A DNA stretch of 64,000 nt from DASRFA01 sp035651755 (lineage in GTDB: Bacteria; Desulfobacterota; Binatia; UBA12015). Position 1 is the stretch's first letter; each line of letters begins with the position of its first letter. The notes under the pieces were generated by a model. The model worked only from the letters and a program-made list of their open reading frames with translations, made no database searches and was not told the DNA's origin. Both the position numbers and the translations under genes were made by a program. Shown here piece by piece: positions 18,894-27,316 of the stretch. The stretch spans positions 5,353-69,352 of the forward strand of contig DASRFA010000042.1 of assembly GCA_035651755.1 (NCBI GenBank), given 5' to 3'.

Positions 18894-19901
18894 TCACGCT
18901 CGGGAGCGAAGCGATCGTGCCCCGGGGCCCGAGGGTCCGGCGGCGGTCGCGGTCTCGCCGGTCTCGATCACCTGCCGGAAGCGCCGCAGGTCCTCGGTCA
19001 CCTGCTGCGTGGGCTCCTCGCCGAAGACCTTCGCGACCGCGGATCCGACCGCGCCGCCGAGCGGCCGGTACTCGATCTCGACGCGGACCATCGTGCCGCG
19101 CTTTCCGGGCGCCCGCTCGAACCGGACACGTCCCGAGTTCGCGACGTCCGATCCTCCGACCGAGCGCCACGCGATGAGCTGGTTCGGGACGTCCTCGACG
19201 ATCTCCGCGTCCCACTCGACCGACGTGCCCGCGGGGCCGGTCGCGACCCAGTGCGAGCGCGTCCCGTCCATGACCTGCACCGAGCGCAGATGGCGCATGA
19301 ACGTGGGCAGCTTCTCGAAGTCGCGCCAGAAGCGGTAGACCTCCTCCGGCGGGCGGCTCACGAGGAGGCTTCGCTCGACGGAGATCGCTCCGGCGGCCGC
19401 TTCCTCCGCGGTGCCGTCCTGGCGAGCGAGCTCGCGCCCGCACAGCACGTCGAGGATCGTCACGCCGGTCACGGCCGCGGCCGCGGCGGCGATCCGGCCG
19501 GGACGCGACCACGGCGACCGGAACGCGGCGCCGAGGAGGGCCAGGTCGATCGCGTCGCCGGCGACGCGCGACCACACCCAGCCGGTGGGGCGGTTCCCGC
19601 GCAGGATGCCGACGCCGCTCGCGAGCTCGCGGAGCCCCATCGTTCGAATGAGACCCGGTCGCTCCGGGGCGCCGATCAGGCGCGCGAGGCCGCGCGGTGC
19701 CGCCGCTTCGAGCGCCCCGAGGCCGACGCTGAGCCATCCGAGCGCACGCGCGAGCCGCTCCTCCATCCCGCCCTGCCCGGCGGTCGCTCCCGATCCGTTG
19801 GCCCGCGAGCCGTCGCCCGAGCGCGGCGTGCGCATCGTCTCCGGATCGGAGCCGCTGCCCAGGGACGCCGTGCCGCTGCCGGTCTCCATCGCCTGTTCCA
19901 T
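18894..19901 (-). CDS. SRPBCC (cyclase/dehydrase-type) protein with N-terminal membrane domain
   Basis: The 335-residue protein starts at ATG 19901 (AAGGAAGG upstream). After a flexible N terminus, residues about 45-160 hold weakly hydrophobic helices (RALGWLSVGLGALE and AAVTGVTILDVLCGRELA). Residues about 165-315 form an SRPBCC/polyketide-cyclase-like domain (ISVERSLLVSRPPEEVYRFW then FEKLPTFMRHL and VEIEYRPLGG). Such proteins commonly neighbour zinc dehydrogenases in stress-linked gene sets; the ligand is unknown. It is the first gene of the operon driven from 19996 on the minus strand. Confidence 0.8.
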   Translation of the reverse strand: MEQAMETGSGTASLGSGSDPETMRTPRSGDGSRANGSGATAGQGGMEERLARALGWLSVGLGALEAAAPRGLARLIGAPERPGLIRTMGLRELASGVGILRGNRPTGWVWSRVAGDAIDLALLGAAFRSPWSRPGRIAAAAAAVTGVTILDVLCGRELARQDGTAEEAAAGAISVERSLLVSRPPEEVYRFWRDFEKLPTFMRHLRSVQVMDGTRSHWVATGPAGTSVEWDAEIVEDVPNQLIAWRSVGGSDVANSGRVRFERAPGKRGTMVRVEIEYRPLGGAVGSAVAKVFGEEPTQQVTEDLRRFRQVIETGETATAAGPSGPGARSLRSRA

Positions 19902-20228
19902 ACTTCGCCTTCCTTCGCGGTGTGACCGCACGACGCGGCCGGACCCGCTCCGCGATCGAGACCGGCTGCGGTCGCCACGCTGCAACGGTGGTGCCGGTGC
20001 GGTCGCCAGACGCGCGCACCGACGGCGGCCGGCGCGGCCGTCGCGCAAAACGCAGGGCGGGCGAGCGCGGAGCGTCCGGTCGACGCCGCCTCCGCCAACG
20101 GCGGCGCGCGGCGCAAGCGCGTCACGCGCGACGAAAGGACGTGCAATCTACAAACGTCGGGATACCGCCGGGCTCGATTTACAGCACGTCGCCTTGCGCC
20201 AGGTCGTCTCGCGGCGCGTCGCGGCGGA
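19902..20228. other. 327-bp intergenic region
   Basis: This lies upstream of the SRPBCC gene and downstream of ridA, both leftward. It contains the minus-strand sigma-54-type promoter (19981-19996) and, about 150 bp upstream of that, a small A/T-rich island with TGCAAT and TACAAAC (20142-20155). No CDS is seen. Confidence 0.55.
19981..19996 (-). promoter_or_regulatory. Sigma-54-type (-24/-12) promoter
   Basis: Read on the minus strand, CGGCACCACCGTTGCA matches TGGCAC-N5-TTGCA at all positions but the first, with exact GG-N10-GC spacing. It lies about 80 nt upstream of the SRPBCC start at 19901, so it should drive the SRPBCC/dehydrogenase operon. Confidence 0.68.
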
Positions 20229-20636
20229 TCAAGCTTCGATCACCGCTTCGGCCTCGATCTCGACCAGCATCTCCGGCGAGATGAGCTGCACGACCTGAAC
20301 CATGGTCGTGACCGGTCGGATCGCGCCGAAGAACTCGCCGTGCGCGCGGCCGATCTCCTCCCAGCGCGCGATGTCGGTCACGAACATGCGCGTCCGGACG
20401 ACGTCCTCGAGCCGCGCCCCGGCCCGCTCCAGCGCAGACTGGATGTTCCGGAGCACCTGGATCGTCTGGGCGCGCGCGTCGCCGACCCCGACGATCGTCC
20501 CGTCGGGCGCCGTCGCCGTCGTCCCGGCGACCCACACGCGATCGCCGACGCGGACCGCGCGCGAGTAGCCGACGATGGGCTCCCACGTCGTCCCGGTCCC
20601 GAAGTTGACGCGCTTCCGCTGTCGCTCGGACGACAT
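20229..20636 (-). CDS. RidA family enamine/imine deaminase
   Basis: This 135-residue protein is of typical RidA/YjgF size. It has the conserved VWVAGTTA, QTIQVLRNIQSALERAGA and RTRMFVTD segments; the Arg of the last motif is the usual ligand-binding residue. RidA proteins hydrolyse reactive 2-aminoacrylate-type enamines in the cytoplasm. ATG 20636 is the natural start. The gene is divergent from the histidine kinase, 288 bp away. Confidence 0.85.
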   Translation of the reverse strand: MSSERQRKRVNFGTGTTWEPIVGYSRAVRVGDRVWVAGTTATAPDGTIVGVGDARAQTIQVLRNIQSALERAGARLEDVVRTRMFVTDIARWEEIGRAHGEFFGAIRPVTTMVQVVQLISPEMLVEIEAEAVIEA

Positions 20637-20786
20637 GCGACGATTGCTGTCACGAACGCCGCGCCGGGGCGAGCCGCGCCGGCATTCGTCGCGAGCGCAG
20701 CCGCCGGCCTGCGCGAGGCCCGCCGCGAGCGCAGCGCGCCGACTGCGGGGCTGCCGAAAAGCCCAGAAAAATCGCGCTGCTGCCGG

Positions 20787-20802
20787 TGGCCCTGGGGTTG
20801 CT
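20787..20802 (+). promoter_or_regulatory. Sigma-54-type (-24/-12) promoter of the kinase/regulator/PspA operon
   Basis: TGGCCCTGGGGTTGCT has exact GG-N10-GC spacing and a consensus TTGCT -12 element; the -24 element deviates at two bases. It lies 122 nt before the kinase ATG, in the divergent region with ridA. Because the operon encodes a sigma-54 activator, this would be autoregulation. Confidence 0.55.
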
Positions 20803-20924
20803 GTACGCTCTCGCCGGGCGGTCGGGCAGAGGGCGTTGACGGGCGCGGTCGAGGGTGCGCATGCGTCGCACCGACGGTCGCGGCGGGTCGAGCGGAATCC
20901 CCGGCCCAAGGAAGTCTTCACGAG

Positions 20925-22376
20925 ATGGCCATCCTCGGATTGATCATCGCGCTGGCGCTCCTGCTGCACTACAAGAAGCGCCTCCGCCACTACCGCCGGA
21001 CGTACCAGCTCGACGACGACGTCCGGCGCGACGCGGGCCACCGCGCCGTCGGCTCGGACGCCCGCAGCTGGCACGACGAGTGGCACCAGCACTGGGCCGA
21101 GAAGTTCCGCCGCGAGTCGGAGCGTCTCCAGCGCGACTGGGACCGCTACGGGAAGCGGACCGGGCGCCGCTACGATCGCTGGGAGCGGCGGGAGCGCCGG
21201 CGTGCACGCCAGTGGGCGCACGGGCCGTGCGGCGGGAAGCCGTGGTGGACGGATCCCGACGAGCTCGACGAGCCGCGCGCGGAAACCGTGTCCGCGAAGG
21301 ACGGCGCGTCCGAGAGCCCGGCGGGGGCGCAAGCCGCGCAGGCCGACGGCCGCGGGCGCGAAGGGAAGAGCGACGCAAAGTCGACGAAGGCGAGCGGGGA
21401 CGCCGCTTCGCCGCCCGCGCCCGACGATCGCAAGAGCGAGGACCAGATCCTCCGTCGCGCGCGCCGCCGCGCCGCCGCCGAGGTGAGCTTCTACGCGCAC
21501 CTGATGTCGTACCTCGGCGTGATCGCGTTCCTGGCGCTCGTGAACGTCTTCACGACCTGGTACCCGTGGTTCCTCTGGCCGGCGCTCGGCTGGGGCATCG
21601 GCCTCTTCTCGCACTGGATGGCCGTGTTCGGCTCGCGCATTCTCAAGCAGCGGTACTTCGATCCCGCGATCGAGCGCGAGGTGCGGCGCGAGACGATGGC
21701 CGTCCGCACCGAGAAGCAGGCGTCGATCGACGAGCTCTCCGCGACGATCGCGCACGAGATCCGGAACCCGATCGCGGCGGCCAAGAGCCTCGTCCAGCAG
21801 ATGGGCGAGGACCCGCACTCGCTCGAGAACATGGAGTACGCGCAGGTCGCGGTCGACGAGCTCGACCGTGTCGAGCGCTCGATCTCGCACCTCCTGCGCT
21901 ACGCGAAGGAGGAGGACCTCCACTTCGCACCCGTGAACCTCGCGGGCGTCGTGGACTCCGCGCTGACGGAGCTCAAGGCCAAGCTCGACGCGGCGAAGGT
22001 CACCGTGTCGCGCAACTACATCGCTGGGCCGACGATCGTCGCCGACGGCGAGAAGCTCCGCCAGGTCTTCGCCAACGTGCTCGACAACGCGATCGACGCG
22101 CTCCAGCCGGTCGCCGAGCAGCGCCGCGTGGAGCTCTTCATCGAGAACGGCATCCCGAACCGCGCCAAGATCCGCGTCTGCGACAACGGCGCCGGCATCC
22201 CCGCCGAAAAGATCGATCGCATCTTCAACCCGTTCTTCACGACCAAGGAGAAGGGCACCGGCCTCGGGATGGCGATCTCGAAGAAGATCGTCGAGGCGCA
22301 CGACGGCACGATCGACGTCGTGAGCGAGCCGGGCCGCGGCACCGAGTTCGTGATCACCCTGCCGCTGCCGCACTGA
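20925..22376 (+). CDS. Membrane sensor histidine kinase with 2TM domain
   Basis: The 483-residue protein has a short N-terminal hydrophobic segment and a charged, His/Trp/Arg-rich region to about residue 175. A 2TM domain follows (about 185-240: YAHLMSYLGVIAF then WPALGWGIGLFSHW). The kinase core has the H-box ATIAHEIRNP with His277, the N-box NVLDNAIDAL, and GNGAGI-like and GTGLGMAISKKIVEAH glycine boxes. ATG 20925 is taken because its frame starts directly with the membrane segment. It ends 4 nt before the response regulator gene. The input is unknown; the pspA-like gene downstream suggests membrane stress. Confidence 0.9.
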   Translation: MAILGLIIALALLLHYKKRLRHYRRTYQLDDDVRRDAGHRAVGSDARSWHDEWHQHWAEKFRRESERLQRDWDRYGKRTGRRYDRWERRERRRARQWAHGPCGGKPWWTDPDELDEPRAETVSAKDGASESPAGAQAAQADGRGREGKSDAKSTKASGDAASPPAPDDRKSEDQILRRARRRAAAEVSFYAHLMSYLGVIAFLALVNVFTTWYPWFLWPALGWGIGLFSHWMAVFGSRILKQRYFDPAIEREVRRETMAVRTEKQASIDELSATIAHEIRNPIAAAKSLVQQMGEDPHSLENMEYAQVAVDELDRVERSISHLLRYAKEEDLHFAPVNLAGVVDSALTELKAKLDAAKVTVSRNYIAGPTIVADGEKLRQVFANVLDNAIDALQPVAEQRRVELFIENGIPNRAKIRVCDNGAGIPAEKIDRIFNPFFTTKEKGTGLGMAISKKIVEAHDGTIDVVSEPGRGTEFVITLPLPH

Positions 22377-22380
22377 GACC

Positions 22381-23904
22381 ATGCCGGGAAACGTCCACGG
22401 AAGAGTTCTCGTCGTCGACGACGAGAAGGCTCTCGTCCTCGCGCTGAAGGGCCTGCTCTCGAAGGAGGGCTACCAGGTCGAGACCGCCTACAGCGGCGAG
22501 GAGGCGATCCAGAAGATCGACACGGGGAGCTTCCACGTCGTCGTCACCGACCTGAGCCTCGGCGGAATCACGGGCATCGACGTGCTCGAGCACGCGCGCC
22601 AGGTCGATCCGGATCTCGCGGTCGTGATGATCACGGCGTACGGGTCGGAGAAGGTCGCCGTGCAGGCGATGAAGCTCGGCGCCGTCGACTACCTCCCGAA
22701 GCCCTTCGACAACGACGAGCTCCGCCTGGTCGTCCGGCGGGTGATGGAGACGGCGCTCCTCAAGCGCGATCACCGCCGGCTCCTCGAGCAGGTCCAGTCG
22801 AACTACGGCTTCGAGCAGATCGTCGGCAGCAGCCCGGCGATGCAGCGCATCTTCGCGACGATCGACAAGATCGCCGACACCGACGTGACCGTGCTCATCC
22901 GCGGCGACAGCGGAACCGGGAAGGAGCTCGTCGCGAACGCGCTGCACTACCGGAGCCCGCGCCGGTCGCGCCCGTTCGTCAAGATGAACTGCGCGGCGCT
23001 GTCGCGCGAGCTCGTCGAGAGCGAGCTCTTCGGGCACGAGAAGGGCGCGTTCACGGGCGCGATCGCCCGACGCGAGGGCAAGTTCGAGGCGGCGCACGGC
23101 GGGACGCTCTTCCTCGACGAGGTGGGCGACATGCCGCTCGAGACGCAGGCGAAGCTCCTGCGCGCGATCCAGGAGAAGGAGTTCGAGCGCGTCGGCGGCA
23201 ACCACCCGATCAAGGTCGACGTGCGGCTCCTCGCCGCGACGAACCACGACCTCGAGCAGGCGGTGAAGCAGGGGAAATTCCGCGAGGACCTCTACTATCG
23301 GCTGCGGGTCGTGGAGGTCGCGATCCCGGCGCTCGCGGAGCGGCGCGAGGACATCCCGCTCCTCGTCGACCACTTCCTGAAGGAGGCGGGCAAGCGCTTC
23401 AAGCGAGAGGTGCTGGCGCTCTCGGGAGACGCGCTGCGCGCATGCTTGACGCATCCCTGGCGCGGTAACGTCCGCGAGCTCCGGAGCGCGATCGAGCAGG
23501 CGCTCCTGCTCGCGTCCGGGCCGGAGATCACCGTCGCTGACCTGTTCGGCGGCGCGGCCGCGGTCGCGGTGGCGTCGCACGGGACGCTGGCGGTCGACGG
23601 CGTCCCCGACGAGATGGCCGCTCTCGGGGCCGCTTCGGTCACTGTGGCCGAATCGCACGCGAGCGCCGCGCCGGGCCGACCGCCGACCGTGCCCGACGAG
23701 GCGCCCGGCGGCCTGCCGCGCAGCTTTCGCGAGGCGAAGGACCGCGTCGTCGGCGACTTCGAGCGCCGCTTCCTCCTCGACGCGCTCCGCCGGAACCACG
23801 GCAACATCACGCGCGCCGCGGAGGAGGTCGGCATGTACCGCCAGAGCTTCCAGCAGAAGATGCGCGAGCTCGGCATCACCGTCGACGAGGCGGCCGAGCG
23901 CTAG
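22381..23904 (+). CDS. NtrC-family sigma-54-dependent response regulator
   Basis: This 507-residue protein has three parts. The receiver domain carries Asp57 (VVVTDLSL) and Lys106. The AAA+ domain carries Walker A GDSGTGKE (175-182), an intact GAFTGA loop (222-227) and LFLDEVGD. The C-terminal Fis-type helix-turn-helix includes NHGNITRAAEEVGMYRQS. All residues needed for phosphorylation, ATP hydrolysis and sigma-54 contact are present. A low-complexity linker of about 60 residues precedes the HTH. The kinase gene is 4 nt upstream and the pspA-like gene follows closely. It is the obvious candidate activator of the sigma-54-type promoters in this window. Confidence 0.93.
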   Translation: MPGNVHGRVLVVDDEKALVLALKGLLSKEGYQVETAYSGEEAIQKIDTGSFHVVVTDLSLGGITGIDVLEHARQVDPDLAVVMITAYGSEKVAVQAMKLGAVDYLPKPFDNDELRLVVRRVMETALLKRDHRRLLEQVQSNYGFEQIVGSSPAMQRIFATIDKIADTDVTVLIRGDSGTGKELVANALHYRSPRRSRPFVKMNCAALSRELVESELFGHEKGAFTGAIARREGKFEAAHGGTLFLDEVGDMPLETQAKLLRAIQEKEFERVGGNHPIKVDVRLLAATNHDLEQAVKQGKFREDLYYRLRVVEVAIPALAERREDIPLLVDHFLKEAGKRFKREVLALSGDALRACLTHPWRGNVRELRSAIEQALLLASGPEITVADLFGGAAAVAVASHGTLAVDGVPDEMAALGAASVTVAESHASAAPGRPPTVPDEAPGGLPRSFREAKDRVVGDFERRFLLDALRRNHGNITRAAEEVGMYRQSFQQKMRELGITVDEAAER

Positions 23905-23920
23905 AAAAGGAGAAATGGAA

Positions 23921-24649
23921 ATGAGGTTCCTCTCGAGGTTCGTGAATCTGGTTCGCGGCTCGTTCGCGAACTGGCTCGGAAACCGCGAGCGCAAGAATCC
24001 CGCGGCCGTGTACGAGTCCGCGATCCAGGCGCGGCTCGAGCAGTACGGGCAGCTGCGCGAAGCGGCAGCGGGCGTGATCTACATGCGAAGCAAGCTCGCC
24101 AAGGAGCTCGACGGCAAGACGCAGGAGCTGCGGCTCATCTCGCGGCAGCTCGAGATCGCCGTCGACCGCGATCAGGACGAGGCGGCGGTCGCGCTCCTCG
24201 TGCGGCGCGAGGCGCTGCAGGCCGACGTCGACCGGGTCACCAAGGACCTGGACGAGCTCACGGCCGAGGCCGACCAGGCGAAGAAGAACCTGATCGCGTT
24301 CCAGCAGGAGGTCGCGCGCCTCCGCGACGAGAAGCACCGCGTCCTCGCGCGCATCGCGAACGCGAAGGCGCGGCTTCGCCTCCAGGAGACGCTGAAGGGC
24401 CTTTCGCCCGAGGCGGACATCCAGGCGCTCGAGGACGTGCGCGCCTACGTCGACAGGCTCGTCGCGGAGGTGAACGTGAGCCGCGAGGTCGGCGACTCGG
24501 AGCTCGCGAAGAAGCTCGACACGATCCGCGAAGCGGAAGCGACCGCGGCCGCGCGGGCGCAGCTCGAGGAGCTCAAGCGGGCGCGCCGCGAGCGCGCGCT
24601 CGTCGCCGTGCGGATGCCCGAGCCCGTGAGCGTGTCGGCGGCGTCCTGA
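23921..24649 (+). CDS. pspA: PspA/IM30 family membrane-stress protein
   Basis: The 242-residue, almost wholly alpha-helical protein starts RFLSRFVNLVRGSFANWLG, the amphipathic membrane-binding helix of PspA-like proteins, followed by NPAAVYESAIQARLEQYGQL and long coiled coils to about residue 205. PspA proteins coat damaged inner membrane and in enterobacteria inhibit the sigma-54 activator PspF. ATG 23921 sits 8 nt after AAGGAG; ATG 23915 is only 2 nt from it and less likely. It is the last gene of the kinase/regulator operon, an arrangement that suggests the two-component pair controls membrane-stress defence. Confidence 0.85.
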   Translation: MRFLSRFVNLVRGSFANWLGNRERKNPAAVYESAIQARLEQYGQLREAAAGVIYMRSKLAKELDGKTQELRLISRQLEIAVDRDQDEAAVALLVRREALQADVDRVTKDLDELTAEADQAKKNLIAFQQEVARLRDEKHRVLARIANAKARLRLQETLKGLSPEADIQALEDVRAYVDRLVAEVNVSREVGDSELAKKLDTIREAEATAAARAQLEELKRARRERALVAVRMPEPVSVSAAS

Positions 24650-24669
24650 CGCGACACGGCAGGCGACCG

Positions 24670-24690
24670 GAGCGGGGCACACCCCCGCTC
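24670..24690. terminator. Bidirectional hairpin between convergent genes
   Basis: GAGCGGGG (24670-24677) pairs perfectly with CCCCGCTC (24683-24690) around CACAC. It separates the pspA-like gene (rightward) from a convergent leftward gene, whose stop codon overlaps the stem. No T-run follows in either direction. Confidence 0.5.
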
Positions 24691-25246
24691 ACGGTTGCCA
24701 GTCGCGACACCTCTTCGAGAGGTCTCCGAACTCGGCGCCGAGCCCCGCGAGCGGGAAGCGCAGCTCCAGCGGCTTCCCGCTCGCGAGCTTGAACTGCACG
24801 CGGAGAGCCGAGTCCGGGTGGTCCTTCTCGGCTGCGAGGAGCCGCGCGGCGAACTTGCTCGGCTGGGGCGCCCAGTAGAGCCGGCCGCCGCGCGGTGCCT
24901 TCCTCGTCTCGAGGGTGTCCGAGACGGGTGGTGCGTCCCCGAGCGCGACTCGAACCCGCTGCCGAAGGACGGGACCCGGCGCGGGATTCTCGAGGCGCAC
25001 TTTCGAGGCAGGCGACTGCAGGATCGTGGCGCCCCTCCAGCGATCGCCGCGCTCGCCGTCGCACCCGATGAGCAGGACGAAATCCGGGTCGTTGTCGGCC
25101 GCGACCGCGATTCCGGTCGCGCGGTCGCCGAGAGGCGATTCGAACTCCCGGCTCTGCCAGGCGGCGTGCGCCGCGGGTGGTGCAAGCCCCCACCAGGCAG
25201 CGACGGCGAATGCCGCCGCGATGACCCGCATGCTCGATGTTCGCAT
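24689..25246 (-). CDS. Periplasmic protein of unknown function
   Basis: This protein of about 185 residues has a signal peptide (VIAAAFAVAAWWGLAPPAAHA). A beta-rich domain follows, with LLIGCDGERG near the middle and a C-terminal GLG..F..L...C pattern. That layout resembles small periplasmic domains such as those near type VI secretion VasI-like proteins, but the match is weak and I assign no function. Start choice is uncertain: ATG 25246 keeps a basic N-region, while 25231 and 25264 are also in frame. It is followed upstream by a 3D-domain lipoprotein on the same strand. Confidence 0.6.
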   Translation of the reverse strand: MRTSSMRVIAAAFAVAAWWGLAPPAAHAAWQSREFESPLGDRATGIAVAADNDPDFVLLIGCDGERGDRWRGATILQSPASKVRLENPAPGPVLRQRVRVALGDAPPVSDTLETRKAPRGGRLYWAPQPSKFAARLLAAEKDHPDSALRVQFKLASGKPLELRFPLAGLGAEFGDLSKRCRDWQP

Positions 25247-25302
25247 GCGCGCGGCATCTCTCATTGCCGCGCGCCGCGCAAGGCGCGCGCGGGAAGCTCG
25301 CC

Positions 25303-25722
25303 TCAGTGCGCGCGCGTCACCTCTTCGGCGCGTTGCAAGATCTCGACCTTCACTCGACGGCGCCCGAAGCGCTCCGCCTCGCGGTCGTTCGGCAGGTAGA
25401 TGTCGATCTCGTGGCCCTTGATCGTGCGGCCGGTGTCGGCGACGACGTACTCTCCGGAGTAGGCGCCCGCGTCGTGGACGCGAATGCGCGTCCCGATGGG
25501 AAGGATCTTCGGGTCGGCCGCGACGACTCCCTTGCGCGCGTGCCCGCCCGCCGCGGTCTTGCCCTCGACCGAGTACGCCGTGGCGTCGAACGACAGCAGC
25601 TCCGGTTGCGGCGGCGCCGCGGGCGGTGCGGGCGGCCGAGCCTCGCGCGGGGCGCAGCCCCATGCGAGGAACACGAGCAGCGCGAGCCCGACGGCGGTGC
25701 GTACGGCGGCGATCTTCGTCAT
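25303..25722 (-). CDS. 3D-domain lipoprotein (MltA-type fold)
   Basis: This 139-residue lipoprotein has a signal peptide ending in LAWGC. A Pro-rich linker leads to a 3D domain: FDATAYSVEGKTA, GVVAADPKILPIGTRI and VADTGRTIKGHEIDIYLP, which hold the three Asp residues that name the family. These domains occur in lytic transglycosylases and related peptidoglycan enzymes; alone, the protein may trim or bind the wall. ATG 25722 follows GGGAGGG after 9 nt. Confidence 0.82.
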   Translation of the reverse strand: MTKIAAVRTAVGLALLVFLAWGCAPREARPPAPPAAPPQPELLSFDATAYSVEGKTAAGGHARKGVVAADPKILPIGTRIRVHDAGAYSGEYVVADTGRTIKGHEIDIYLPNDREAERFGRRRVKVEILQRAEEVTRAH

Positions 25723-25912
25723 GCTTCGATCCCTCCCGCGCGGCGACGAGAGCAAGCGCGATGCCCGAGCCGGGCGCGGTCCGTCCGACGCAGCAGTCGC
25801 CGCCGGCCCTTTACGGGATGCCGCCGTATCGATTCGGGGGCGCGTGCACGGCCGCTGCGCGCCCCGGTGCCTGAAAAAAGTTCAAACGCGGCGGCAAAGA
25901 TTGGAGAGCCCG

Positions 25913-26197
25913 ATGGACCTACGCCTCTTCGCGACCGTCTTCGCGAGCGTCTTCGTCGCCGAGCTGGGCGACAAGACGCAGCTCGCGACGCTGCTCTTCG
26001 CATCGGAGGCGCCCGGGGCGCGGCTGACCGTCTTCTTGGGGGCGTCGCTCGCGCTGGTCGCGACGTCCGCGATCGGCGTGCTGGCGAGCGGTCTCGTGGC
26101 CAGGGCTTTGAGTCCGCGCGCGCTGTCGGTCGTGGCCGGGCTCGGCTTCATCGCGATCGGGATCTGGACGTTGGCCCGGAGCGGCGTCGCCCGGTAG
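25913..26197 (+). CDS. Half-length TMEM165/GDT1-family cation transporter
   Basis: The 94-residue protein has three hydrophobic segments and one copy of the family signature AELGDKTQL (Glu17-Thr22). Standard GDT1 transporters for Mn2+/Ca2+ carry two such halves, so this should act as a homodimer; that is inference. ATG 25913 is preceded by GGAGAG. No second half-gene is adjacent. Confidence 0.75.
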   Translation: MDLRLFATVFASVFVAELGDKTQLATLLFASEAPGARLTVFLGASLALVATSAIGVLASGLVARALSPRALSVVAGLGFIAIGIWTLARSGVAR

Positions 26198-26277
26198 TTG
26201 CGTCGGCGCGACCGACCCGCCAATGTCACCACCGGTGATACTCCGCCGCTCGGGCGGCACACGGACCGGAGGACGAC

Positions 26278-27303
26278 ATGCGACAGCTCACCTTCATCGC
26301 GCCCGGACGGGTGCGCTGGGAGGACGCGCCGGAGCCGGCGCTCCGGGACTCGACCGACGCGCTCGTGCGGCCGCTCGTCGTGACGACGTGCGACCTCGAC
26401 CACGCCATCGTCCAGGGACGAGCGCCGCTGCCCGGCCCGTTCCCGCTCGGTCACGAGTTCGTGGCCGACGTGGTCGCGGTCGGCAGCGACGTCTCCGGGT
26501 TCGCGCCCGGGCGACGGGTCATCGTGCCGTTCCAGATCGGCTGCGGCCGCTGCGCGCGCTGCGCGCGCGGCTTGACGGGATCGTGCACGACCGCGGGCCC
26601 CGGCTCGGCGTACGGCATGAAGCCGATCGGCGGCGACTGGGGCGGCGCGTTCGCCGACGTCGTGCGCGTCCCGTTCGCGGACGCGATGCTGGTCGACCTG
26701 CCCGCCGGGGTCGCGCCGACCGCCGTCGCGAGCGCGAGCGACAACCTGCCCGACGGGTGGCGCACGGTCGCGCCGCACCTCGCGGAGACGCCCGGGGCGG
26801 ACGTCCTCGTCGTCGGCGGGGGCGCGCGCAGCATCGCGCTCTACGCGGTCGCGACCGCGCGCGCGCTCGGCGCCGGCCGCGTCGTCTACCTCGACTCCGA
26901 CCGCGAGCGCCTCGCGATCGCGGAGCGCCTCGGCGCGGATCCGGTCGAAGGACCGCCGCCGCGGCGTGCGGGCTCGTTTCCGATCACGGTCGACGCGAGC
27001 GGCGACCCGCTCGGCCTCGCGTGCGCACTGCGCTCCGTCGAGCCGTACGGCGTGTGCACGAGCGTCGGGGTCTACTTCGGCGACACCGCGGTGCCCATGC
27101 TCGACATGTACACGCGCGGGGTGCGCTTCATCACCGGTCGCGTGAACGCGCGTGCGGAGATGCCGTCGGTCCTCGACATCGTCCGGAGCGGACGGCTCTG
27201 CCCGGAGATCGTGAACTCCGACGTGGTGGCGTGGGACGACGCTCACGAGGCGATGGTCGCCGATCTGCGGAAGCCGGTGTTCGTGCGCGACGGCGCGCTG
27301 TGA
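26278..27303 (+). CDS. Zinc-dependent alcohol dehydrogenase family protein
   Basis: This 341-residue medium-chain dehydrogenase has catalytic ligands Cys38 and His59-Glu60 (PLGHEFVADV), a complete structural zinc set (Cys89, Cys92, Cys95, Cys103) and a nucleotide-binding VLVVGGGARSIALYA segment. The glycine pattern is GGGARS rather than the usual GxGxxG, so cofactor binding may differ slightly. The substrate is unknown. GGAGG lies 6 nt before ATG 26278. A crotonase gene follows after 13 nt, suggesting that an alcohol or hydroxyacyl compound is processed. Confidence 0.85.
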   Translation: MRQLTFIAPGRVRWEDAPEPALRDSTDALVRPLVVTTCDLDHAIVQGRAPLPGPFPLGHEFVADVVAVGSDVSGFAPGRRVIVPFQIGCGRCARCARGLTGSCTTAGPGSAYGMKPIGGDWGGAFADVVRVPFADAMLVDLPAGVAPTAVASASDNLPDGWRTVAPHLAETPGADVLVVGGGARSIALYAVATARALGAGRVVYLDSDRERLAIAERLGADPVEGPPPRRAGSFPITVDASGDPLGLACALRSVEPYGVCTSVGVYFGDTAVPMLDMYTRGVRFITGRVNARAEMPSVLDIVRSGRLCPEIVNSDVVAWDDAHEAMVADLRKPVFVRDGAL

Positions 27304-27316
27304 CGGAGGTGGATCC

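Noticed and set aside
26226..26240. CACCACCGGTGATA palindrome-like sequence before the alcohol dehydrogenase
   Set aside because: Arms are short and imperfect; no regulator is adjacent, so I did not call an operator.
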